From contig CAVUWY010000002.1 in the NCBI GenBank assembly GCA_963745405.1, positions 744,001-808,000 of the forward strand: 64,000 bases of DNA, given 5' to 3'. Origin of the DNA: C-114 sp963745405 (GTDB lineage: Bacteria > Chloroflexota > Limnocylindria > Limnocylindrales > CSP1-4). The number at the start of each line of letters is the position of its first letter. The first letter of the stretch is position 1. A program made the translations under genes and the position numbers. Below, one piece after another: positions 51,979-59,569 of the stretch. Below the pieces are notes generated by a model, which searched no databases, had not been told where the DNA came from, and saw nothing but the letters and a program-made list of their open reading frames with translations.

Positions 51979-52740
51979 TCATGTGTACAGCCCGCCGTCG
52001 ATGGCGATCACCTGGCCGGTGATGTACTCGCCCTTCGTCACGAGGAACGCAACCAGCTGGGCGATCTCCTCCGGACGTCCGAACCGGCCCATCGGGATCT
52101 TCTCCAGGATCCGAGCGCGGACATCGTCGGGCATGGCCGCGATCATCTGCGTCGCGATGAAGCCGGGCGCGATCGCATTGACCGTCACGCCCTTGCTGGC
52201 GAGCTCGATCGCCGCAGTCTTGGTGAAGCCGACGATCCCGGCTTTGGCGGCAGCGTAGTTAGCCTGACCGTAATTGCCGTGCAGGCCGACCACCGAGCTG
52301 ATGTTGACGATCCGGCCGAAGCGTGCCTGGACCATGTGCGGCAGCACCCGGGCGGTCACGTGGAAGACGCTGGACAGGTTCGTCTCGATGACGGAATCCC
52401 ACTCCTCCCGCGACATCTTGGCGAGCGAGCGATCGCGCGTGATCCCTGCGTTGTTGACGAGGACGTCGACAGTGCCGCAGCGCTCGACGATGCTGGCGAT
52501 CGCCGCGTCGATCGACGCCGGATCGCGGACGTCGCAACCGATGACGTACGCCTGTCCTCCAGCAGCCGCGATCTCGCCCGAGACCTCGTTCGCATCTGCC
52601 TCGAAATCGTGTCCCTCATCGTCGGAGAGATAGCCGACCGCCACCGTACCGCCGCCTCGTCCGAGTTCGAGAGCGATCTCCCGGCCGATGCCGCTTGATC
52701 CGCCGGTGACGAAACACGACCTGCCTGTCAGATCAGCCAT
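51979..52740 (-). CDS. phaB: Acetoacetyl-CoA reductase (SDR)
   Basis: 253 residues of a classical SDR: cofactor motif VTGGSSGIGREIAL, NNAG in VDVLVNNAGITRDRSLAKM, catalytic Ser in NISSVVGLHG and YGQANYAAAKAG with Tyr-x3-Lys. It reduces acetoacetyl-CoA to 3-hydroxybutyryl-CoA; neighbours make this more likely than the related FabG. Upstream lies a strong hairpin that partly separates it from the phasin gene, so expression may be below that of phasin. Confidence 0.9.
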   Translation of the reverse strand: MADLTGRSCFVTGGSSGIGREIALELGRGGGTVAVGYLSDDEGHDFEADANEVSGEIAAAGGQAYVIGCDVRDPASIDAAIASIVERCGTVDVLVNNAGITRDRSLAKMSREEWDSVIETNLSSVFHVTARVLPHMVQARFGRIVNISSVVGLHGNYGQANYAAAKAGIVGFTKTAAIELASKGVTVNAIAPGFIATQMIAAMPDDVRARILEKIPMGRFGRPEEIAQLVAFLVTKGEYITGQVIAIDGGLYT

Positions 52741-52772
52741 GCCAAACCATCCTGGATCCGGCCGAGACCGAA

Positions 52773-52804
52773 CCAAGGTGGCCGGCGAACGCCGGCCACC
52801 TTGG
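52773..52804 (-). terminator. 15-bp perfect hairpin between phasin and phaB
   Basis: CCAAGGTGGCCGGCG and its exact complement around a minimal AA loop, 19 bases after the phasin stop. Lying inside the phasin-phaB-phaA run, it probably acts as a partial terminator so that phasin messenger exceeds that of the enzymes, or protects a phasin 3' end. Confidence 0.75.
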
Positions 52805-52822
52805 CCCGTCCTGAGCCTCTTG

Positions 52823-53215
52823 TCAGCGCTTGGTGGGTTCGGTCGCCATCCAGGCCGCCTTGGCGGCGGACTGCCAGCTCTCGAGCGTCGCCTGCTGCGT
52901 TCGCTTGATGATCGTCGAGAACTGCTCGACCGCCTTCCGGTTGCCCTTGAGGCCCAAGTCGAACAAGTGCAGCCCGGCCTCGACCGCCGCATTCTGGGCG
53001 TCGAATGCCGACTTGAGGACGACCTCGCCCTGGGTGGACCAGCCCTCGAGCATCTCGCGGCCGATGGCAGTGCTCTCGCCGACGTACGAGCGCGTGGCCT
53101 CGAATGACGCCTTCGCCGTCTCGGTGCTGGTGCGGGCCGCCTGGGCGGCGATGCGGGTGGCTTCGGCCACGGCGGCAGCCGCCGACTCCGGCAGTTCGTT
53201 CGTAGTAGTGGACAT
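52823..53215 (-). CDS. Phasin (PHA granule-associated protein)
   Basis: 130 residues, almost entirely amphipathic helix rich in Ala/Glu/Lys, with SYVGESTAIGREMLEGWSTQ and EAGLHLFDLGLKGNRKAVEQ in the pattern of phasin family proteins that coat PHA granules. ATG has GAAGGAG upstream. It is divergent from the repressor gene and shares a palindrome-rich control region with it, consistent with derepression when granules titrate the repressor. Confidence 0.82.
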   Translation of the reverse strand: MSTTTNELPESAAAAVAEATRIAAQAARTSTETAKASFEATRSYVGESTAIGREMLEGWSTQGEVVLKSAFDAQNAAVEAGLHLFDLGLKGNRKAVEQFSTIIKRTQQATLESWQSAAKAAWMATEPTKR

Positions 53216-53240
53216 GGCCGGCTCCTTCGCCTATAATCGT

Positions 53241-53298
53241 GTTGCATCTACTGGCAACGTCTCTAAGTGCAGTATGCACATAGCAACCAGTTTGTCAA
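53241..53298 (-). promoter_or_regulatory. Phasin promoter and PHA-repressor operators
   Basis: On the minus strand TTGACA (53298-53293), 17 bases, ATACTG (53275-53270). A palindrome GTGCA-GTA-TGCAC (53267-53279) overlaps the -10. A second, GTTGC-N8-GCAAC (53241-53258), lies just downstream, and an extra GCAAC half-site (53283-53287) lies in the spacer. These are good candidates for binding by the PadR-like repressor encoded divergently. Confidence 0.65.
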
Positions 53299-53332
53299 GT
53301 CGACGGACGAACCGAGAACCCACGGACCACTG

Positions 53333-53836
53333 ATGACAGATCGCGCCAACACCGAGGCCGCTGACTTCGAGCGTGCGCGCGCCGCCCGGACGGCCGATGA
53401 CCCGGCCCCCGATGCCGACCGACCCGCCGAGCCGTCCGAGGAGCGCGAGGCGTTCCCCGGTTGGCCGCCACGTGACTTCCTGCAGCCGTTCGTCCTGCTG
53501 GCGGTCTCGCTCCAACGGGCGCACGGCTACGCGATCGAGGACTACCTGCGCGGGTTCGGCGTGTTCGGGATCACGATGAGCACGCTCTACCGGACGCTCC
53601 GCCAGATGGAGAAGGAGGGCTTCCTCGAGTCGACCTGGGAACCCGGCCCGACCGGGCCCGCCCGTCGCGTCTACACGATCACCGGCAGCGGCGATGCCTG
53701 GTTGGCGACCTCGGCGGCGATGCTCGATGCCTATCGCGAAACGATCAACAGGTTCTTTGGTCTGTACGACGCTGGCCCCGGCGCGAAACACCGGCAGCCC
53801 GACGCACCGACCGACCAGAAGGAGGCACCGGAATGA
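53333..53836 (+). CDS. PadR-family regulator (PHB-responsive-repressor-like)
   Basis: 167 residues. An acidic disordered N terminus of about 50 residues precedes a PadR winged helix (PFVLLAVSLQRAHGYAIEDY, TMSTLYRTLRQMEKEGFLES, GPARRVYTITGSGDAWL). PadR-like repressors in PHA clusters bind the granule or polymer and release DNA. Its position, divergent from phasin and heading the PhaE-like/phaC operon, supports that role. ATG at 53333 is preferred to the frame start at 53267, which lies in the control region. Confidence 0.82.
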   Translation: MTDRANTEAADFERARAARTADDPAPDADRPAEPSEEREAFPGWPPRDFLQPFVLLAVSLQRAHGYAIEDYLRGFGVFGITMSTLYRTLRQMEKEGFLESTWEPGPTGPARRVYTITGSGDAWLATSAAMLDAYRETINRFFGLYDAGPGAKHRQPDAPTDQKEAPE

Positions 53837-54408
53837 CGACGACCGAAAAAGCGGGAGCGACCACCGATCCGTTCGAGGTCTGGCGTGAGATGTACGACGC
53901 CAATGAACGAGCCTGGAGCACCGCACTCGAGGAGGCCATGAGCAGCGCCGAGTACGAGGAGAGCAGTGGCAAGCTGCTCGAGACCATGCTCGCCGCCCAG
54001 AAGGCCATCCGTAACAACATGCGCACCTACCTCGAGACGATGAACGTCCCGACCCGCGAGGATATCGCCGGGCTCGGCGAGCTCGTCATCGGTCTGGAGG
54101 AGAAGATCGACCAGCTGACAGATCGATTCGATGCGATCGAGGCGGTCGTTCGGACGCCGGGACCGGCAGGGCCGGCGGGTCCGACCGGCGCCACCGGTCG
54201 GACGGGTGCCACCGGCCGGACCGGGCCCAGGGGGCCGGCCGGCGCAAAGGGACCCGCTGGACCCAAGGGACCGGTCGGCGCGAAGGGACCCGCTGGACCC
54301 AAGGGACCGGTCGGCGCAAGAAGACCCGCAGCCACCGCGAAGCCGGCGGCCGGCGCGATGCCATCGAAGGCAGCGACGGGGGTCAAGTCTGAAAAGGCCG
54401 TCCGGTGA
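53833..54408 (+). CDS. PhaE-like PHA synthase subunit with collagen-like Gly-X-Y tail
   Basis: 191 residues. Residues 1-105 are helical and match PhaE/PhaM-like partners (DPFEVWREMYDANERAWSTA, then RTYLETMNVPTREDIAGLGE and GLEEKIDQLTDRFDAIE). From Gly110 to about 160 there are 17 uninterrupted Gly-X-Y triplets, first GPA/GAT/GRT then lysine-bearing (GAKGPAGPKGPV twice). A basic Ala/Lys/Pro tail follows. Collagen-like trimerisation or DNA/nucleoid binding, as with basic tails of PhaF and PhaM, are both possible. ATGA overlap with the repressor gene and GTGA overlap with phaC. Confidence 0.75.
   Translation: MTTTEKAGATTDPFEVWREMYDANERAWSTALEEAMSSAEYEESSGKLLETMLAAQKAIRNNMRTYLETMNVPTREDIAGLGELVIGLEEKIDQLTDRFDAIEAVVRTPGPAGPAGPTGATGRTGATGRTGPRGPAGAKGPAGPKGPVGAKGPAGPKGPVGARRPAATAKPAAGAMPSKAATGVKSEKAVR
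54188..54312 (+). repeat. Tandem DNA repeats encoding the Gly-X-Y tail
   Basis: Two 18-base units at 54188-54223 encode GATGRT twice, and two 36-base units at 54241-54276 and 54277-54312 (one mismatch) encode GAKGPAGPKGPV twice. High identity indicates recent duplication, so tail length may vary between strains. Confidence 0.85.
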
Positions 54409-55475
54409 CGGCCCCGGCGTGGTCGATACTGCCGGACGCTGCGACCATGTGGTCCTCGACCGAACGTGCCCTGGAGATGGCCCGAGCCGTGCTCGGCTCG
54501 GCCGACGCTCCGGTCGGTCAGACGCCGAAGGAGCTCATCTGGCGCAAGAACAAGGCGCGCCTGTACCGCTATACGCGTTCTGAGCCGGCCACCCACCGGA
54601 CGCCGATCTTCCTCGTCCTTCCGCTGATCAACCGGGCTTACATCCTCGATCTTCGCCCCGGTGCGAGCTTCGTCGAATTCCTGCTGGGCGAGGGCCACGA
54701 CGTGTTCCTCATCGACTGGGGCACACCTGGCGACGAGGACCGGGCGCTTGACGTGTCGACGCTCGTCACGCGCTATCTGCCGCGCGCCGCGAAGGCGATC
54801 CAGAAGGCTACGGGCGAAGATCGCATGACGGTCCTTGGCTACTGCATCGGCGGCGCCCTGGCCACATGTTTCGCTGCTCTCCATCCGGAGGTGACCCGCA
54901 ACCTGATCCTGCTCACGGCTCCGATCGATTTTTCGGATGCCGGTCAATTCGGTCGGATGACAGCGCGAGACACCTTCCCGGTCGACAGCGTGACCGACAC
55001 CTTTCCGATCGTGCCCGGGCAGATGCCGGACATCGGCACCAAGTTGCTTGACCCCAAGGCCAGCTATGTCGGCACCTACCGCCAACTCTGGGACAAGCTG
55101 GCCGACCCGACGTTCGACGTCCGCGGTTGGCAGGCGATGTACCGATGGGTCAACGACAGTGTCCCCTTCGCCGGCGCCGCGTTCCACCAGTGGATCGTCG
55201 AGTTCTACCAGGAGAACCGCCTCGCGATGGACACCCTCGAGATGGACGGCCGGCCGGTCCGTTTGGCGGATATCCGATGCCCCGTCCTCAATATCGCCGC
55301 CAGCCGGGACGCGATCGCGCCCCGACCGACGACGAGTGTCATCACACATCGCGTCAGCAGTGAGGACGCGTCAGAGATCGTCATCGAGGGCGGTCACGTC
55401 GGCATCGTCGTGGGCCGGACGGCGAGCCAGAATCTCTGGCCCAGGGTCGGCGCCTGGCTCGATAGCCACGACTGA
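54405..55475 (+). CDS. phaC: Class III poly(3-hydroxyalkanoate) synthase, catalytic subunit
   Basis: 356 residues, the short length typical of class III PhaC, which works with a PhaE-type subunit. Alpha/beta hydrolase fold with the lipase-like box GYCIGG (Cys147 nucleophile), the Asp in ASRDAIAP and the His in EGGHVGIVVG. FLIDWGTPGDEDRALDVSTL and YQENRLAMDTLEMDGRPV are PhaC-typical. It polymerises 3-hydroxyacyl-CoA at the granule surface. GTG start overlaps the PhaE-like gene stop. Confidence 0.93.
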   Translation: MTAPAWSILPDAATMWSSTERALEMARAVLGSADAPVGQTPKELIWRKNKARLYRYTRSEPATHRTPIFLVLPLINRAYILDLRPGASFVEFLLGEGHDVFLIDWGTPGDEDRALDVSTLVTRYLPRAAKAIQKATGEDRMTVLGYCIGGALATCFAALHPEVTRNLILLTAPIDFSDAGQFGRMTARDTFPVDSVTDTFPIVPGQMPDIGTKLLDPKASYVGTYRQLWDKLADPTFDVRGWQAMYRWVNDSVPFAGAAFHQWIVEFYQENRLAMDTLEMDGRPVRLADIRCPVLNIAASRDAIAPRPTTSVITHRVSSEDASEIVIEGGHVGIVVGRTASQNLWPRVGAWLDSHD

Positions 55476-55555
55476 TCGAGAGCAACCCGTCGCTTCGACC
55501 ATCCATCCCTGGCAGCTCGACACGGCGCCGACTCGAAGGACCCTGGCGTCCGGGC

Positions 55556-57862
55556 CTATGCCGCCTGCGGGATCGGCTTCCGGATGAGCCCAGCCAGCTG
55601 CTCGCCGTCCGGCTCGACGAGCACGCTGACGCGGGCGCGGTCGACGTTCGCCACGATGATCTGTCCGATGTCCGTCCTCACCACGGTGAAGATGCCGAGC
55701 TCGTGCATCCGCTGTGTCTGCGACCGGTTGTCCTCGGTCGGCGTGACGTAGTGGAGCGAGGCGGCGCGGTAGCGGTGGATCAGGAACAGCTGGACGAGCG
55801 TCATGAGCCGTCGCCGACGGATCGATGGCGACGTTTGCTGGTCGCGGATCGAAAGGATGCTCAGACCGTGGCGATCCAGCATGGTTGCGAAGATCACGCT
55901 CGCCAGCGCATCGCCCGATTCGTCCCGCACCCGAAGCTCCAGGAGGTCTGAACCCGCGCTATACGGCCGCAGCTCGACGCGGAGCCTCCCCGGCCGAGCC
56001 CAGTGCTTCGCCCATTCGGCAAGCCACGCCTCGAGCAGGCCTGTCGGCACCTCGGTCTGGACGAGGTGCTGGTGCTGGGTCGATCCGCTGCCCATCGCCT
56101 TGGTCGCCGCGGTCCGCCCGGAAACCGCCATCAGGGCCGCATCCAGCCGGTCGCCACCGACGAGGGACTGCGGCGTTCGATAGGGCGATTCGAGCAGCCG
56201 GAACTTCCGCTGGAGCCGGGCAAGGGCGAGCATCCCGTCGTCGCGCAGCGCCGTCGCGAACTCCTCGGCGGCGAGGCCGTCGATCTGGTGCCCGCCGTAC
56301 GTTATGAAGTTGAATACGAATCCCAGCTTTCCGAGCTCTTCGGGGAACTGGCGCATCTCGTCGTCGCTCAGCCCGGTCGTATCCCAGTTGAACGATGGCG
56401 AGAGGTTGTAGGCGAGCATCTTCTCCGGATACTCGTCGTGGATCGCCAGCGCGAATCGCCGGGCGTCGTCGAGGTTCGCGGTCTTCGTCTCCATCCACAA
56501 CATGTCGGCGAACGGAGCGGCAGCAAGGGACTTGGCGATCGCATAGTCGATCCCGCCCCGGACCTGGTAGTAGCCCTCGGGTGTCTTGGGCAGCTCCGGA
56601 TCCCAGGCGACGGTGATGCCGAGCGATTCGGCCTTCTCACGGACATCGGAGAAGGACGCCCGGCTCGCGAAGGCGTGCCACTCCTCGAGCGTCATGTCGA
56701 CTTGCCCGCCCGCGCCGACCTGGCGTTCGAGGATCTCCGCTACCGCCTCGCCATACGTCTTCAGGCCGGCTTCCGTCTGCCAGATCTCCGCGTACCGGGT
56801 CTCGATCTCGTCGAGCAGGTCGTGGATCGCAGTCTCGTCCCCCGGATCGCCGGCGAGCCGGGCGCGCTCGATCAGCGACATGAGTCCGACTCGAGTCAGC
56901 CATTCAGCCGCTCGTTGCGTCGCCGTGTCGGACAGAGCGAACAGCAGATGGCCACGGATCTCATCCAGCCCCAGGTCATGCAGCATCTTCAGGATCGTCA
57001 GGAAACCGGTGCGATAGCTCGGCAGATCGGCGTTCGTGGCCCCGAGGATGAACGGCTGGTCTCGCTCGTCGGTGCGGTTGTCGATGAATGTCGCCGACTC
57101 GGCGTCGGTCCGAGCGACGATGATGCCCGGCACTCGCATGATGTCGAGCTGGAACCGCGCCGCGTTGAGCCGCTTGTTCTGCTCATCCTGCCCGACCAGG
57201 ACCTTGCCGCCCTGATGACCGCACTTCTTGGCGCCCGGCTTCTGGTCCTCGATGTGGTAGCCCGGTACGCCCACCTCGACAAATCGTCGGATGAGGTTTC
57301 GCACATGTGCGTCACCGCCATGGCCCGTGTCGGCGTCGGCGATGATGAACGGGCGAAAGTCGATGTCCGGCGTCGTCCGACGCTTCTCCTCGTCCATCCG
57401 GGCGCGCGCGAAGTGCTGGTTCCTGTCGGCCGTGAGGAGCGCGCGAACCAGGCTCGCCGCCTCGTCCGGTACCTGGCTCAGTGGGTAGCTCGCGAGGTCC
57501 GGACCGGGGTCCTCGGATGCCGACCCCTTCGCCGACGTGGCCCAGCCGCCGAGGTAGATGGCATCGATCCCCATCCGCTTCATCACGACTGCCTGACCCG
57601 GCGAATAAGGGCCGAAGGTCGTGATCTGGCTGCCTTGCTCGAACAGCTCCCGAAGTCGGGCATGGAACCCTTCCGCGGCCATCCGGGCGACCGTGTAGTC
57701 GGGCTGGATCGAGCCCTGTTGCTCGACGATCTCACGCGCGCCATGAAGGCGCACGATGCCATGGAACCTGGGTCCCGCGCACCACTGACGGGTGGCAGAG
57801 ACCTTCGTTTGGAGCTCGTTCATCGCTGTCTGGGGAGCGTTCGGGCCCATCGTCGGGATCAC
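55556..57862 (-). CDS. aceA: Isocitrate lyase, long form
   Basis: 768 residues, near the length of mycobacterial Icl2 and well above the roughly 430 of short forms. Catalytic KKCGHQGGKVLVGQ is present in the first half, with GPYSPGQAVVMKRMGIDAIY, IIADADTGHGG and IIVARTDAE. The extra C-terminal region (from about residue 580) contains LRVELRPYSAGSDLLELRV, which may be a regulatory domain as in Icl2. Cleaves isocitrate to glyoxylate and succinate. GTG 57862 overlaps the stop of the microprotein gene (GTGA); ATG at 57850 or 57823 are alternatives. Confidence 0.9.
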   Translation of the reverse strand: MIPTMGPNAPQTAMNELQTKVSATRQWCAGPRFHGIVRLHGAREIVEQQGSIQPDYTVARMAAEGFHARLRELFEQGSQITTFGPYSPGQAVVMKRMGIDAIYLGGWATSAKGSASEDPGPDLASYPLSQVPDEAASLVRALLTADRNQHFARARMDEEKRRTTPDIDFRPFIIADADTGHGGDAHVRNLIRRFVEVGVPGYHIEDQKPGAKKCGHQGGKVLVGQDEQNKRLNAARFQLDIMRVPGIIVARTDAESATFIDNRTDERDQPFILGATNADLPSYRTGFLTILKMLHDLGLDEIRGHLLFALSDTATQRAAEWLTRVGLMSLIERARLAGDPGDETAIHDLLDEIETRYAEIWQTEAGLKTYGEAVAEILERQVGAGGQVDMTLEEWHAFASRASFSDVREKAESLGITVAWDPELPKTPEGYYQVRGGIDYAIAKSLAAAPFADMLWMETKTANLDDARRFALAIHDEYPEKMLAYNLSPSFNWDTTGLSDDEMRQFPEELGKLGFVFNFITYGGHQIDGLAAEEFATALRDDGMLALARLQRKFRLLESPYRTPQSLVGGDRLDAALMAVSGRTAATKAMGSGSTQHQHLVQTEVPTGLLEAWLAEWAKHWARPGRLRVELRPYSAGSDLLELRVRDESGDALASVIFATMLDRHGLSILSIRDQQTSPSIRRRRLMTLVQLFLIHRYRAASLHYVTPTEDNRSQTQRMHELGIFTVVRTDIGQIIVANVDRARVSVLVEPDGEQLAGLIRKPIPQAA

Positions 57863-58050
57863 TCGTTCTCGTGATCCCGGAGGCAATCGCCGGGGCACTC
57901 GCAGTCGGCCCAATAGCTGTACTCGCGACGACCGGGACCAACGAGGGAGCCCTCCTCATCGAGGGCGAGGCCCAGGACCCACAGGTGGGAGGGCTCCAGC
58001 GGGCCGAGCGTGGCTGCGGATGGCTGCTGTTGGACGACCTTGAGATCCAT
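57859..58050 (-). CDS. 63-residue Cys-rich microprotein upstream of isocitrate lyase
   Basis: ATG with GAGGGG 8 bases upstream. The sequence begins MDLKVVQQQPSAATLGPLEP and ends with a compact DCECPGDCLRDHENE, whose three cysteines and acidic residues could bind metal or a cluster. Good codon bias and a 4-base overlap with isocitrate lyase argue it is translated. No family recognised. A role in controlling or maturing isocitrate lyase is inference from coupling only. Confidence 0.65.
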   Translation of the reverse strand: MDLKVVQQQPSAATLGPLEPSHLWVLGLALDEEGSLVGPGRREYSYWADCECPGDCLRDHENE

Positions 58051-58112
58051 CGTCGACCCCTCATATGACTCGGCTGGGCCGCAACCGTACGCCGCAGTCC
58101 GATCGCCGTCCA

Positions 58113-58151
58113 ATCGAAAGTTCGATGGCGTATGATCAATATGACTGATCA
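58113..58151. promoter_or_regulatory. Operator-like palindromes between microprotein/aceA and LysR gene
   Basis: ATCGAA-AG-TTCGAT (58113-58126) is a perfect 14-base palindrome. Two TGATCA copies at 58133-58138 and 58146-58151 lie 13 bases apart, in an AT-rich island of the divergent region. Their position suits binding by the LysR-type regulator transcribed rightward. Confidence 0.55.
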
Positions 58152-58175
58152 ACACGGACGCGAGGTGACCCCTCA

Positions 58176-59099
58176 ATGCTCCTCGCCCAGGTCGAAGGGT
58201 TCATCGAGATCGCCCGGCAAGGGAACATGCGACGGGCGGCGTACGCGCTCTCGATCGGCCAGCCGGCGCTCACCGCCCGGATCCAGGCGCTCGAGGATGA
58301 GCTTGGCGCGGCCCTGTTTCGGCGAACGCACTCCGGGATGGTCCTGACAGCTGCCGGTCGCGCCTTTCTTCCGCATGCCGACCGCGCGATGGAGGCGATC
58401 CGCAGCGGTCGCTCGCTCGTCCGCGAACTGGAATACGGCGTGGTCGGCGAGCTCGCATTAGCGGTCGCTCCCGCGGTCAGCGCTTACGTGCTGCCGGAGA
58501 TCCTCGTCCGCTTCACCCGGCGACACCCCGACGTCCGCCTCCTTGTGCGGACCGGCCATTCGGAGGAGATCGTGGACCTGGTGGCGCATGGCCAGGTCGA
58601 GCTCGGGATCGTCAGGCAGATCCGCGACGCCCGGGTCCAGAGTCGTCCTCTCTACGAGGATGAGCTCGTGCTGGTCGCCCGGCCTGACCACCCGTTTGCC
58701 GCGGCAGGGGCGGTCGACGTGTCCGAGATCAGCCACGCCCAGCTCATCCTCTTCGACCGCACGTCGAGCTACTACGACATCACGAACGCGTTGTTTCGAG
58801 TAGCCGGCGTCGTACCCCGTGGCGTCACCGAGGTGGACAACATCGAAGCGGCCAAGCGGATGGTCGAACGCGGGCTCGGTGTCGCGCTGCTTCCCGGGAC
58901 TGCGGTCGCAGATGCGCTCTCGGCCGGCTCGCTTCGGGAGATCGAGCTGACTGGTACCGCGACGATCCGGCGACGGATCGTGGCGGTCGAGCGACCGGGA
59001 ACTCGCGCGACGTCTCTCTTCCTGGATACGTTGTGGGGACTCCTCGATCGGATCCCGGAGTTCATCCCTCGTGCCCTGCCGGTCTCCTCCGCCGTCTGA
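58176..59099 (+). CDS. LysR-type transcriptional regulator
   Basis: 307 residues. N-terminal winged HTH (FIEIARQGNMRRAAYALSIG, ALTARIQALEDELGAALFRR), then a periplasmic-binding-like effector domain (GELALAVAPAVSAYVLPEIL, VELGIVRQIRDARVQSRPLY, RMVERGLGVALLPGTAVADA). It probably senses a metabolite of the glyoxylate or acetate pathway and controls the divergent microprotein-aceA unit and itself. ATG preceded by CGAGGTG. Confidence 0.88.
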   Translation: MLLAQVEGFIEIARQGNMRRAAYALSIGQPALTARIQALEDELGAALFRRTHSGMVLTAAGRAFLPHADRAMEAIRSGRSLVRELEYGVVGELALAVAPAVSAYVLPEILVRFTRRHPDVRLLVRTGHSEEIVDLVAHGQVELGIVRQIRDARVQSRPLYEDELVLVARPDHPFAAAGAVDVSEISHAQLILFDRTSSYYDITNALFRVAGVVPRGVTEVDNIEAAKRMVERGLGVALLPGTAVADALSAGSLREIELTGTATIRRRIVAVERPGTRATSLFLDTLWGLLDRIPEFIPRALPVSSAV

Positions 59100-59498
59100 G
59101 CACCGCGTCGAGTCGCGGCCATCGGGAGGCTGCCCTGAGACCGCTCAGCGAGAACGATAGGACCGGGGTCATCTCGGCCAGATCCGCAGCACATGAGGCG
59201 GCTGACCGTCGCGGGCGGGCCGTCACTTCGGCGAGATCCGCGCCACCGGCCACGATGAGTTACCGACCGTCGCCACCGATGTGCGAGAAGGCGCCCGATG
59301 ATGCGTCCCGTCGCTCGACGTCGAGGTCCGCGTCACCCCGTCTGCGAGGACCCGGACGGATCCGCAGGCCGAACGGCCAGGTCGCCGATGGTCCATCCTT
59401 CGGGCGAACGTCGTGACCGGACGATAGCGAAACGCCCAGCGTGGCGGCCGTTGTCGGGCCTCGTCGAGCGAGCCCGCGCTCGACGATCGGGTCGGAAC
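59100..59498. other. Gene-free region between LysR gene and gene relic
   Basis: About 400 bases without a convincing gene. Two imperfect copies of TCGGCCAGATCCGC / TCGGCGAGATCCGC at about 59173 and 59228 are the only internal structure. The right end passes into a relic of the small-protein gene found intact-length near 63.3 kb. Confidence 0.4.
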
Positions 59499-59499
59499 G

Positions 59500-59569
59500 G
59501 TCGGGGCGGGATAGCCCCGCCACCACCGACCTTCCGATCACGATGCGGCCCGCCGAGCCGCCCGAGCCG
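59500..59569 (+). pseudogene. Relic of the small acidic-protein gene seen at 63200-63442
   Basis: About 70 bases match 63344-63417 with few differences, including CCTTCCGATCACGATGCGG and CCGCCGAGCCGCCCGAGCC. In frame it encodes SPATTDLPITMRPAEPPEP. It breaks off exactly at the end of the convergent TetR gene; the rest of the module, including a LuxR-type gene, is absent. Confidence 0.6.

Noticed and set aside
56003..57874. Rightward 623-codon frame opposite isocitrate lyase
   Set aside because: Antisense mirror of a well-conserved enzyme; low-complexity Arg/Leu/Val text and no motifs.
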